From: Chloroflexota bacterium
Lineage (GTDB): Bacteria; Chloroflexota; Anaerolineae; UBA4142
Direction of reading: 5' to 3'
DNA length: 35,416 nt
Assembly: GCA_016215025.1 (NCBI GenBank)
Contig: JACRMI010000042.1
Span: 1-35,416, forward strand
Under the pieces are notes generated by a model. It was not told the DNA's origin. It ran no database searches and saw only the letters and a list, made by a program, of their open reading frames with translations. Of the stretch, positions 24,101 through 30,650 are shown piece after piece. Within the stretch, counting starts at the first letter, position 1; each line of letters starts with the position of its first letter. The position numbers and the translations under genes are program-made.

Positions 24101-24765
24101 GCCCGGCGATTCGCGAGCAGCACGGTTTTATCGATCAATATTACGGCGACGGCATCAAGGCACTCTTTCCGGAGCAAGCAGAAGACGCATTGCGCGCGGC
24201 GATCAATCTTCGGCGCGCCCTGCGCCATTTCAATCAAGCCTGCCAACAGCGCGGAGAAAAATCGATTCAAATTGGAATTGGTCTGCACACCAGTACGCTA
24301 ATGGTCGGCACGATTGGCGAGGACCCACGCATGACGGTCACCGTGATCGGCGATGCCGTCAACACGACGGCGCGTCTCGAAGGATTGAACAAGCTGTACG
24401 GGACGACGCTGATTGCGAGTGAGCAGTTGCGCAGTGCGTTAACGAATGCTACGTGGTATCACATGCGTTCCCTGGGGCGTATTCAGGTCAAAGGCAAACA
24501 AGCTTCGCTCGCCGTGTTCGAGGTATTTGACGGAGACGATGAACCGTTGATGTCCTTGAAGGAGGAAACACGGGCAGACTTGGAACGGGGATTGCAATTC
24601 TATCAAGCCGCGCAATTTAGACAAGCGCGCCAGTGCTTTGCAGATGTGCTGGCGCATTTTCCCGCCGACCAAGCGGCAAGAGTCTACTTTACTCGCGCCG
24701 AGCATTTTATCGCGCAAGGCACACCCGAGGATTGGTCGGGCGTCGAGGTGTTGATGGAAAAATAG
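21136..24765 (+). CDS. Hybrid histidine kinase-response regulator-nucleotide cyclase (class III)
   Basis: 1209 residues from the ATG at 21136 (GGGGAG seven bases upstream); an ATG at 21106 overlapping the CRP stop is possible but has a poor site. Order: about eight N-terminal membrane helices (7TM-type sensor); an extracytoplasmic region of about 190 residues with a CNCH motif; one more helix; HAMP; HisKA with His548 in NTSHELRTPLNG; HATPase with DTGIGI and GGTGLGLAIS; receiver with Asp849 in MILDIMMP and Lys in YLVKPFS; class III cyclase with metal Asp961 (FSDIRGYT) and Asp1005 (YYGDG), VIGDAVNTTARLEG; and a short TPR-like tail. The purine-selecting Lys and Asp of adenylate cyclases are Gln1001 and Thr1067, so product identity is open. 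Likely source of the ligand for the CRP-family protein. Confidence 0.93.
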   Translation: MEWFRLNQYSVENLTLLILTLTITVALLQGKDKSRATWLLIGFFASCDSFILVNLIYRSVDAPLRIYFSLASYPTILLGLMALLEFAYVFPVPAFPRERKIVLILSTLASLAGFVTLIHNPLIASTNPTMATIEEMTMSLFIACEFIWIIVVLLRQTIRLSMQAAPSGSRPAAWRTIVQPQGKPANAARSFALVMLTPMVLGILSMLNVICIVCNDVYTTTVNLGLLFLFFTFVMVYLNHAPEPTTLLIKWLLGTMLALLIVLNLVTQIITPSYETLYDIERRSDVERTQAALLALNSTAPLRADMLPPQVAYVIARPSFPPDPAHAYAALYVRDSRFDVQLVNQHALLVRNKFIDYLGAGNLPLSECNCHQNLIPVHAAHVAKLRQANPQLTLDQANLQAAHDLEREMWIDPPGMPVRFNRQVGDDFYAYYNTARFVRGDETFEIGFEYSDYRAFIHQNILPLALLTIAASLAVILVFPLFFRTNLIQPLNNLLDGVRQVNTGRRDVSVPVQFQDEVGFLTSSFNRMVATVRRTDELKDEFLANTSHELRTPLNGLVGIAESMLDGATGALTPVQTHNLNLVAASGRRLTSLVNDILDFSKLKHHELALQIKPISVYALADVVLALSQPLVGKKDLRLVNVIPRDVPAVDADENRVQQILHNLVGNAIKFTESGTVTLSAETRGKFLAITVADTGIGIATDKFEQIFESFEQTDGSVAREYGGTGLGLAISQNLVALHGGEIGVESQVGHGSRFTFTLPLSHTPSATLYQLPTELVRVNPIDVTPMESPRALDATGFNILVVDDEVVNRQVLVNQLSLQGFVVTQATNGPEALALIDHGMRPDLMILDIMMPRMSGYEVCQRVREKFAANEMPVVMLTAKNQVADLVEGFSRGANDYLVKPFSKNELLARIQTHLRLAKINVASSRFVPYEFLRLLGEESIVDVRLGDHTQMAMSVLFSDIRGYTTLSEGMTPKQNFDFLNEYLSYISPAIREQHGFIDQYYGDGIKALFPEQAEDALRAAINLRRALRHFNQACQQRGEKSIQIGIGLHTSTLMVGTIGEDPRMTVTVIGDAVNTTARLEGLNKLYGTTLIASEQLRSALTNATWYHMRSLGRIQVKGKQASLAVFEVFDGDDEPLMSLKEETRADLERGLQFYQAAQFRQARQCFADVLAHFPADQAARVYFTRAEHFIAQGTPEDWSGVEVLMEK

Positions 24766-24769
24766 TCTT

Positions 24770-24787
24770 GCCACATGGGCGTTTTTT
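24770..24787 (+). terminator. Weak candidate terminator after the cyclase gene
   Basis: A short stem GCC/GGC around ACATG, then GTTTTTT, 4 nt after the cyclase stop codon. The T-run is convincing but the stem is only three to four pairs, so efficient intrinsic termination is uncertain. Confidence 0.3.
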
Positions 24788-24794
24788 CCTCCTG

Positions 24795-24837
24795 TGTCAC
24801 AAATGTGACAGACAGGCGAGTCTTCATCGCGTATACT
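24795..24837 (+). promoter_or_regulatory. CRP-type operator and class II promoter of the small exported protein gene
   Basis: Perfect inverted repeat TGTCAC-AAAT-GTGACA (24795-24810) and a -10 TATACT (24832-24837) with no -35 box at the proper distance. With a start near 24844 the repeat is centred at about -41.5, the geometry of class II CRP/FNR activation. A CRP-family gene lies 3.7 kb upstream. The half-site TGTCAC is not the E. coli TGTGA order, so a different family member is conceivable. Confidence 0.6.
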
Positions 24838-24916
24838 GAGCGCAGAAAGATCAAGCCAACCCAAACGTTGATGAACCAACACCAGGAATCGACCTGATGT
24901 ATCGAAGGAGGAAAAA

Positions 24917-25201
24917 ATGTTACGCAAATGGTCGCTCGTCTTACTCGTAGTGGGGGGCCTTGCCGTACTAGCGCTGAGTGCAATTCATGCGAGCTTGGGA
25001 TCGACAACGGTCTTGACTTGCAATCCCAACCTCCAATGCTGTGTCCAGTCAGCCACTGTTCAATCGCCCAATGGACAAAACTATTCTGGAACTGGCAACG
25101 TGGTTCAAAACATTGCTTCGGCTGAATCCGCCTTGGCATCGGACTCGAGACACACCATGGAATGGCAAAAAATGTTGGGATACAGTATTGCCACCGGATG
25201 A
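24917..25201 (+). CDS. Small exported protein with a Cys-CC motif
   Basis: 94 residues, start with an AGGAGG ribosome site. Residues 1-25 are a signal peptide (basic MLRKW, hydrophobic core, likely cleavage after AIHA); there is no lipobox. The mature part of about 69 residues has Cys35, Cys41 and Cys42 close together (TCNPNLQCC), then a Gly/Asn/Ser-rich region and a Met/Trp-containing tail. No family is recognised. The combination of its own activator-type promoter, strong ribosome site and export signal suggests a real, regulated gene. The cysteines could form a disulfide or hold a ligand. It may also be made only under the condition sensed by the upstream CRP/cyclase operon. Confidence 0.7.
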   Translation: MLRKWSLVLLVVGGLAVLALSAIHASLGSTTVLTCNPNLQCCVQSATVQSPNGQNYSGTGNVVQNIASAESALASDSRHTMEWQKMLGYSIATG

Positions 25202-25269
25202 CTAGCGTCAGAGTAATTACCGGCGTCGGCGTGACAAGTGTTTGAACTCGCTGCGCCGATTTATTTTTT

Positions 25270-25283
25270 ACGGCATTTGCCGT
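25270..25283. other. Short perfect hairpin between convergent genes
   Basis: ACGGCA-TT-TGCCGT, with a T-run on its left side (plus strand). The T-run precedes rather than follows the stem for plus-strand transcripts and reads as an A-run after the stem on the minus strand, so it is not a standard intrinsic terminator in either direction. It may still stabilise the 3' ends of the two converging transcripts. Confidence 0.35.
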
Positions 25284-25308
25284 CGGTAAGCTCACACGGA
25301 GAAATCGC

Positions 25309-28026
25309 CTAGATCAACTTTAATTGCCGCGCCAGTTCAGCGGCTTGCTCACGCTTGGCGACGTTGAGCTTGCGGTAAATGCTCTGCAATTGCGTCTTGA
25401 TCGTGTTGGTGGAAACGACCAACTCGCGCGCGATTTCCGGATTCGACAAGCCCGATGCGAGCAAGCGCAACACGCGCAGTTCTTGAGGACTCAGAGGCTC
25501 GACAAGGATTTCAGATTTCTGATTTTGGATTTTGGATTTTGCCGTAATTGGAGGACTTGGCTTATCAAACGCAGCAAACAATTCTGCAACATAATTGGAC
25601 AGTGCCCGCGGTTTTTCTATCTGCAATCTGAAATCTGTAATCAGCAACTGCAGTTCCTTGCCTTCGTCGATAAAGCTGCGCCGATAATTCTTGGGCTGGG
25701 CTATCGTCAATGCACGTGTGAGTGTCTTGATCGCTTGCCCCTTTTTCGACTGGGCGGACTGGGCAAGCGCCTTGATGCACAGCGTTTCGATTTCGCTGCG
25801 CGTGCGTCCATGTTCTTGCGCGTCCACACGCCACGGTTCAATTAGCTCTATCGCCGCATCGGGTTTTCCCTCCGCGAAGTGCATTCGCGCAGCGAGCAAC
25901 GCTTCTTGCTCTTGCTGCACGCGCGGCACGTCATCGTTTTGGGTCAACGCGGCGTACCATCGATGAACTGCGTCGAGATCGTCGGCATAGAATGCAAAAC
26001 GCGCTTGCCACATTTGAACTTGCCGAAGCAGTAGCGGCAGTCGAATGCGCCCGACAAGCGCGCGCAAAAGCTCCTGCGCTTGTACGCTGTTGCCGCGCGC
26101 GTGTTGAATGCGCGCCAGAATGATCGATGACTCCACTTGGATTTTTTCATTCGAGCGCGGCTGGCTTAACTCAAGCGCGCGAGTGGCATGTTGTTCGGCT
26201 TTTTCCAAATCGTTCTGTTCGTACGCGACGTTGGCAACACCCAGGTGCGCCGAACTTTGATCGTCCAGCATCGCTTCGCCGCCGACAGCATCAGCAAACA
26301 CTTGCTCGTACAATACCGCCGCCTGATCGAACTCGCCTTGCCAAACGTGCGCCTCGGCAGATAGCGCGAGCGCGGCGAGCACGCCATGAATGTTTTGCGC
26401 CGCTCCACACAACGCGCGCGCCTCGATAAAGTGATTTTGCGCCGAGTCAATGCTTCCCGCGAACAATTCCTCCAAGCCGACGCAGATCAAACTGCTACCC
26501 CGCCAATTCACATCGTCGTCCGACAGCAATTCAAGCGATTCACGCGCGTAAGCAAACGCACGCTGACTTTCACCCTGCCACAATACCATGATCGACCGTA
26601 ACGATTGCACCTCGCCCAACTTGGCATCGTTTTTTTCGTTGCGCCAAAATCGCTCCGCCATTTGCAAAGGAATTTCGACGCGCGGCACGGTCGTCGTCAA
26701 AAACCTATCTGCGGTAAAAAACAACGCCATGGCAAGCGAGAAACACAAATCGGGATGATGCTCCAGCACGTCTTTGGGCAATTGTTCGATCCAGCGCCGC
26801 AAAGTGTAAATTTCGGCACGCCCACGCTGTTCGATGAGCCGCTCGATCAAAATCGCCGCGTGTTCAAATTCACGCGCCAGGATGAGTGATTCAATCGCTT
26901 GATCGAGAAATCCATTCGACTCGAACCAAAGCGCGGCTCGCTCAAAGAGCAATTGCAATTCTGAATCGCCGAGACGTTGACGCGCCAAGTGCTGCATCGC
27001 CTCCGCAAACAGCACATGATAGCGATACCATTGAGCGTCGAGTGGAATCAAAAATAAATTTGCGCGCGTGAGCTGTTCGAGCAATTGCGCGCTGTCATTT
27101 CGATTCGTGATTGCATCGCACAACGCACCGCTCAATCGATTAAGGAAACTTGTCTGGAGCAAAAACGTTTGAATCGATTCCGATTGATTGGCAAACACCT
27201 CGCCAACGAGATAATCGAGAATGTGTTTCGCGGGTGCGCGGCCCGCAAAGGTCGCAAGCAAATTTTCCGATTGGGCTGGATTGTGTTCCAGCGCAAGTCC
27301 AAGTAAACGCAAGCCTGCCGCCCAGCCTTCGGTGCGTTCTTCCAGTCGTGCCAGCGATTCGGCGCTGATCGGCAGCTTGAGTACTTGCTCGAATAACGTC
27401 TGCACCTCGTCGCGAGAAAAACGCAAATCGGCGACGGCGAGATCGAGCAGGTCATTGCGCGCGCGAAAACGTGCGAGCGGCAACGGCGGTTCGCTGCGGG
27501 TGATGAAGAGGATATGAAGCGCCGACGGTAAATGATCGAGCAGAAAAGTTAGCGCCTGATGAATCTCCGACGACGTGATGACGTGATAGTCGTCGAGGAC
27601 GAGAACAAGTCGGGAGGAAAACTGCGTCAGCTCGTTCATGAACGGCGTGAGAATCGATTCAAAAGAGGGTTGCTGCGCCGAACGCAATGCCGCCAGCGTC
27701 GATTTGCCGAGCGCAGCATCGACCGTTTGGCACGCGCTGATAACGTAGCGCCAAAAGCGAATCGGATCGTTATCGCCTGTGTCCAATGAGACCCAGCCGA
27801 GCGTTTCGTCGCGTGCGGCTGCCCATTCGCCGACCAAGGTGCTTTTGCCAAAGCCCGGCGGCGCGGCGATCAAAACCATTTTGCGCTCTAGTCCTTGATC
27901 GAGTCGCGCAAAGAGTCGTTCGCGCACGACGAGCGCAGAATGCGAACGCGGCGGTACGAGTTTCGTCCGCAGTAGTTCGTCAGAATGCGCCAACGGTGTT
28001 CGGCGCGGTTTGTTTGTCGAGGACAC
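25309..28026 (-). CDS. MalT-like LuxR-family transcriptional regulator (STAND ATPase)
   Basis: 905 residues from a GTG at 28026. The order is that of MalT: LLRTKLVPPRSHSALVVRERL, a nucleotide-binding domain with Walker A APPGFGKST (Lys61) and Walker B LVLVLDDYHVI, winged-helix and helical segments, a long TPR-like superhelix (about 400-800) for inducer sensing, and a C-terminal LuxR HTH with LSPQELRVLRLLASGLSNPEIARELVVSTNTIKTQL. Inducer and targets are unknown; it diverges from rhamnulokinase, a sensible but unproven target. Two odd insertions near residues 795-840 are encoded by heptamer repeats. The promoter's predicted start coincides with the GTG, implying a leaderless mRNA. Confidence 0.94.
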   Translation of the reverse strand: MSSTNKPRRTPLAHSDELLRTKLVPPRSHSALVVRERLFARLDQGLERKMVLIAAPPGFGKSTLVGEWAAARDETLGWVSLDTGDNDPIRFWRYVISACQTVDAALGKSTLAALRSAQQPSFESILTPFMNELTQFSSRLVLVLDDYHVITSSEIHQALTFLLDHLPSALHILFITRSEPPLPLARFRARNDLLDLAVADLRFSRDEVQTLFEQVLKLPISAESLARLEERTEGWAAGLRLLGLALEHNPAQSENLLATFAGRAPAKHILDYLVGEVFANQSESIQTFLLQTSFLNRLSGALCDAITNRNDSAQLLEQLTRANLFLIPLDAQWYRYHVLFAEAMQHLARQRLGDSELQLLFERAALWFESNGFLDQAIESLILAREFEHAAILIERLIEQRGRAEIYTLRRWIEQLPKDVLEHHPDLCFSLAMALFFTADRFLTTTVPRVEIPLQMAERFWRNEKNDAKLGEVQSLRSIMVLWQGESQRAFAYARESLELLSDDDVNWRGSSLICVGLEELFAGSIDSAQNHFIEARALCGAAQNIHGVLAALALSAEAHVWQGEFDQAAVLYEQVFADAVGGEAMLDDQSSAHLGVANVAYEQNDLEKAEQHATRALELSQPRSNEKIQVESSIILARIQHARGNSVQAQELLRALVGRIRLPLLLRQVQMWQARFAFYADDLDAVHRWYAALTQNDDVPRVQQEQEALLAARMHFAEGKPDAAIELIEPWRVDAQEHGRTRSEIETLCIKALAQSAQSKKGQAIKTLTRALTIAQPKNYRRSFIDEGKELQLLITDFRLQIEKPRALSNYVAELFAAFDKPSPPITAKSKIQNQKSEILVEPLSPQELRVLRLLASGLSNPEIARELVVSTNTIKTQLQSIYRKLNVAKREQAAELARQLKLI
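25506..25540 (+). repeat. Five 7-bp units inside the MalT-like gene
   Basis: GGATTTC, AGATTTC, TGATTTT, GGATTTT and GGATTTT in direct succession. On the coding (minus) strand they encode the KSKIQNQKSEIL linker just before the LuxR domain. They match the short tandem heptamer repeats known from cyanobacterial genomes in style, but here lie in a reading frame. Confidence 0.65.
25616..25643 (+). repeat. Second heptamer run inside the MalT-like gene
   Basis: TCTATCT, GCAATCT, GAAATCT and GTAATCA in direct succession, encoding ITDFRLQIEK on the minus strand. It is about 75 bp from the first run, in the variable linker between the TPR-like region and the DNA-binding domain. Confidence 0.6.
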
Positions 28027-28033
28027 GCCCTAG

Positions 28034-28062
28034 CTTATAAGACAAATGAGCGCAGTTGTCAA
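28034..28062 (-). promoter_or_regulatory. Consensus promoter of the MalT-like gene, apparently leaderless
   Basis: Minus strand: -35 TTGACA (28062-28057), 17-bp spacer, -10 TATAAG (28039-28034). Seven bases after the -10 lies the GTG start codon at 28026, so transcription and translation starts appear to coincide. Confidence 0.65.
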
Positions 28063-28134
28063 GACGCGCGAAAGAATTGGCATGTGAGACAGACAATCGC
28101 GTACCAACTCGATCAATCGCAAACGACAAGGATT

Positions 28135-28164
28135 TTGCCAGAGCGCTAGCGACAGGAGTATAAT
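28135..28164 (+). promoter_or_regulatory. Sigma-70-type promoter for rhamnulokinase
   Basis: -35 TTGCCA (28135-28140), 18-bp spacer, -10 TATAAT (28159-28164), predicted start near 28171, about 39 nt before the rhaB start codon. Confidence 0.65.
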
Positions 28165-28209
28165 CAAACTAATCACGTTCCCTAGAATTTTTCTAACTGA
28201 AGGAAATCT

Positions 28210-29676
28210 ATGTCGCTAAATCTACTGGCAGTTGATCTCGGCGCGGAGAGCGGTCGCGCGATGCTGGGTCGTTTCGATGGCGAACGCTTGACGCTTTCGG
28301 AAATCCATCGCTTTGCCAATGGCGGCGTGCGCGTCCGCGATTCGCTGCATTGGGATGTATTGCGTTTGTGGAACGAAATCAAACATGGACTCGCGCTCGC
28401 CGCCGCGCACGATATTCAAAGTGTTGGGCTGGATGCGTGGGGCGTAGATTATGGATTGCTCGACCGCGACGATGAACTCATAGGCAATCCATTTCACTAT
28501 CGCGATGCGCGCACCGATGGAATGCTGGAGCAAGCGTGTAGTCTCATCCCGCGCGAAGAAATTTTCGAGCAGACCGGCATTCAATTCATGCCGATTAACA
28601 CCCTGTACCAATTGGTCGCGATGCGTCGCGCCAACTCGGCTGCACTCGACTCGGCGGCAGCGTTGCTGATGATGCCCGACCTGTTCAACTTTTGGTTGAC
28701 GGGACGCAGAGCATCCGAAATGACCATCGCCAGCACCTCGCAATGCTACAACCCGCGCGACAATCGCTGGGCGTTTCCTCTCCTCGAACGACTCGACATC
28801 CCGGCGCGCATGTTTCAGGAAATCATTCCACCTGCCACAGTATTGGAAAAGCTCACGCCATCTGTCGCGAAGGATGCGGACTTGCAAAATGTGTGCGTGA
28901 TTGCACCTGCCTGTCACGACACGGCTGCCGCTATCGCCGCCGTTCCCGCATCGTCAAGCGATTACGCGTATATCAGTTCGGGCACATGGTCGTTGATGGG
29001 CGTCGAGATCAATTCACCGATTATCTCGCCCGCATCGCTCGCGAACAATTTTACGAATGAAGGCGGCGTCGCGGGCACATTTCGATTTTTGAAAAATATC
29101 ATGGGCTTGTGGCTCATTCAGGAATGCCGCCGCGCCTGGACGCGCAACGGCGCTGAATTTTCGTACGATGAAATCACGCAGAGCGTCGCCAGCGCGCGCC
29201 CATTTGTTGCGCTGATCGATCCGGACGACGCGCGCTTTTTGCATCCCGACGATATGCCCGCGCAGATTCAAGCGTACTGCGCCGCAACGCAGCAAACGAT
29301 TCCGACAACGCACGGCGAGATCGCGCGCTGTATTTTTGAATCACTGGCACTGAAATATCGCTGGACGCTTGAACGCATCGAAGAAATCTTGGGGCGAAAA
29401 TTATCGGCGATTCACATCGTCGGGGGCGGAACGCGGAATGAACTCTTGTGCCAATTCACCGCCGATGCGACCGCGCGCCCGGTTATCGCAGGTCCGGTCG
29501 AAGCCACGGCGATTGGCAATGCGCTAATGCAGGCAGTCGCGTTGAAGCATTTGGCATCCGTCGCAGACGCGCGGCAAGTGGTGCGCCAATCATTTGCGTT
29601 GAAGACGTATAAACCGCGCGACACGGCGCAGTGGGATGATGCGTACGCTCGATTCAGCAACTTGATGCGGCATTAA
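28210..29676 (+). CDS. rhaB: Rhamnulokinase
   Basis: 488 residues, start preceded by GAAGGAAA. FGGY-type sugar kinase: N-terminal phosphate motif LLAVDLGAESGRAMLGRF, LDAWGVDYGLLDRD, TGIQFMPINTLYQL (typical of rhamnulokinases rather than xylulo- or glycerol kinases), and PACHDTAAAIAAVP with catalytic Asp237, the same residue number as the base in E. coli RhaB. The second domain has YISSGTWSLMGVE and the adenosine motif HIVGGGTRNELLCQFTADATARPV. It phosphorylates L-rhamnulose to L-rhamnulose 1-phosphate in the cytoplasm. No rhamnose isomerase or aldolase gene is next to it, so the other genes of the pathway must lie elsewhere. Divergent from the MalT-like regulator. Confidence 0.95.
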   Translation: MSLNLLAVDLGAESGRAMLGRFDGERLTLSEIHRFANGGVRVRDSLHWDVLRLWNEIKHGLALAAAHDIQSVGLDAWGVDYGLLDRDDELIGNPFHYRDARTDGMLEQACSLIPREEIFEQTGIQFMPINTLYQLVAMRRANSAALDSAAALLMMPDLFNFWLTGRRASEMTIASTSQCYNPRDNRWAFPLLERLDIPARMFQEIIPPATVLEKLTPSVAKDADLQNVCVIAPACHDTAAAIAAVPASSSDYAYISSGTWSLMGVEINSPIISPASLANNFTNEGGVAGTFRFLKNIMGLWLIQECRRAWTRNGAEFSYDEITQSVASARPFVALIDPDDARFLHPDDMPAQIQAYCAATQQTIPTTHGEIARCIFESLALKYRWTLERIEEILGRKLSAIHIVGGGTRNELLCQFTADATARPVIAGPVEATAIGNALMQAVALKHLASVADARQVVRQSFALKTYKPRDTAQWDDAYARFSNLMRH

Positions 29677-29706
29677 ACTGATTCGTACGCAAAGTGCTTG
29701 CACCGC

Positions 29707-30600
29707 TTATTTCTTGCTCTGGCTTCCCAGGGCGGTATCCAAACTTGCTTTGGTCAAAGCTTTGTACGCGCGCGCAAACAATGCGATGAAATCCACTTTG
29801 CTGTCGCGCCAAAACCCAGGTGCGCCCAACCGCTTGATCGGGATCGCGTCCACGCTGGGCGCTTCGAGCTTGACCGCAAGGTCTTCTAGGTTGTCCGTGG
29901 CCGCCCAGAATTGATCGAGACATTGTTCGAGCGGAATCACAGGTTCAACGGGTGCACGAGATGGGCGTTTCGTTTCTTTGACGGACTGGGTTTCGGGTTC
30001 AGCCGCCGTACGCCGCGCGCGCAGCATCGCGATGATTTCGTCCTTGCTCTTGCCGCGCAATCGAAACAGCAAGAATGGGTCCGCGTCGAATTGTTCGCCG
30101 AGCAAATAGTAGACCGCCGCGATGTGTTTGCACGGATTGGAATAATCGGGGCACGAGCACTCGGTTTCCAAATCGTCGTGAGCGACCGGAAACAAATTCA
30201 CTTTCGCCGCCGCAAACGCCTCTTCGATATTCTGCGGCATCTCGCCCGCTAAGAGTTTGGCAGCGAAAATCGCTTGCTTCGCCATCGCATCGGCGACGCG
30301 CTCCCAATCTTTGGGCGACAAGGGTTTGATTTCAATTTCCACCTTATACGGCTTGGGCATACTGCCCTGCACGCGCGAATCGACGCGACCGGGTTTAATG
30401 TCGAGATTCAGCACTTGGCCGCTGCGCGCGTACGAACGACCGCGCGACAAACGACCTGGGTCAACCAATCGTTCGAGCGCATCGATCCACTTGCTCGCCC
30501 ACCACGATTTACCAAATTGTCCGCGTTGGGTTTGCGCCTTGATCCCATCCGCCGGTCGGCGCGGTCTTGCTTTTGGATACCAGTCCCATCCCCAGCCCAT
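29707..30600 (-). CDS. SWIM zinc-finger protein (SNF2-associated)
   Basis: 297 residues from the ATG at 30600 (AGGG upstream); a GTG further upstream at 30648 lies within the hairpin element and is unlikely. The protein opens with a Trp-rich segment, GWGWDWYPKARPRRPADG, then QFGKSWWASKWIDALER and RGRSYARSGQVLNLDI, typical of the SWIM proteins encoded next to bacterial SNF2 enzymes. The zinc-binding SWIM motif CxCx(n)CxH is CSCPDYSNPCKHIAAVYYLLGE near residue 165. A basic, Pro-rich linker and a helical C-terminus follow. Likely a DNA- or protein-binding partner of the adjacent helicase, with which it shares an operon; exact role unknown. Confidence 0.9.
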   Translation of the reverse strand: MGWGWDWYPKARPRRPADGIKAQTQRGQFGKSWWASKWIDALERLVDPGRLSRGRSYARSGQVLNLDIKPGRVDSRVQGSMPKPYKVEIEIKPLSPKDWERVADAMAKQAIFAAKLLAGEMPQNIEEAFAAAKVNLFPVAHDDLETECSCPDYSNPCKHIAAVYYLLGEQFDADPFLLFRLRGKSKDEIIAMLRARRTAAEPETQSVKETKRPSRAPVEPVIPLEQCLDQFWAATDNLEDLAVKLEAPSVDAIPIKRLGAPGFWRDSKVDFIALFARAYKALTKASLDTALGSQSKK

Positions 30601-30614
30601 ATCGAATCCCTCAA

Positions 30615-30650
30615 AGTGTGGGAGTTGCGCGCTCCCATACCCCCACACTC
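30615..30650. repeat. Dispersed imperfect inverted-repeat element, copy B
   Basis: AGTGTGGG at the left and CCCACACTC at the right can form a hairpin with an inner GGGAG/CTCCC stem. It fills the 48-bp gap between the SNF2 and SWIM genes and touches the SNF2 stop codon. Homologous to copy A at 16139-16183 in inverted orientation. It could lower or fine-tune expression of the downstream SWIM gene. Confidence 0.5.

Noticed and set aside
25270..25283. Intrinsic terminator between the small exported protein and the MalT-like gene
   Set aside because: The T-run is on the wrong side of the stem for plus-strand transcription, and on the minus strand the stem is followed by A, so it does not fit the standard form.
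25506..25643. Possible CRISPR-like repeat region
   Set aside because: Units are only 7 bp, directly adjacent without spacers, and translated within a regulator gene.
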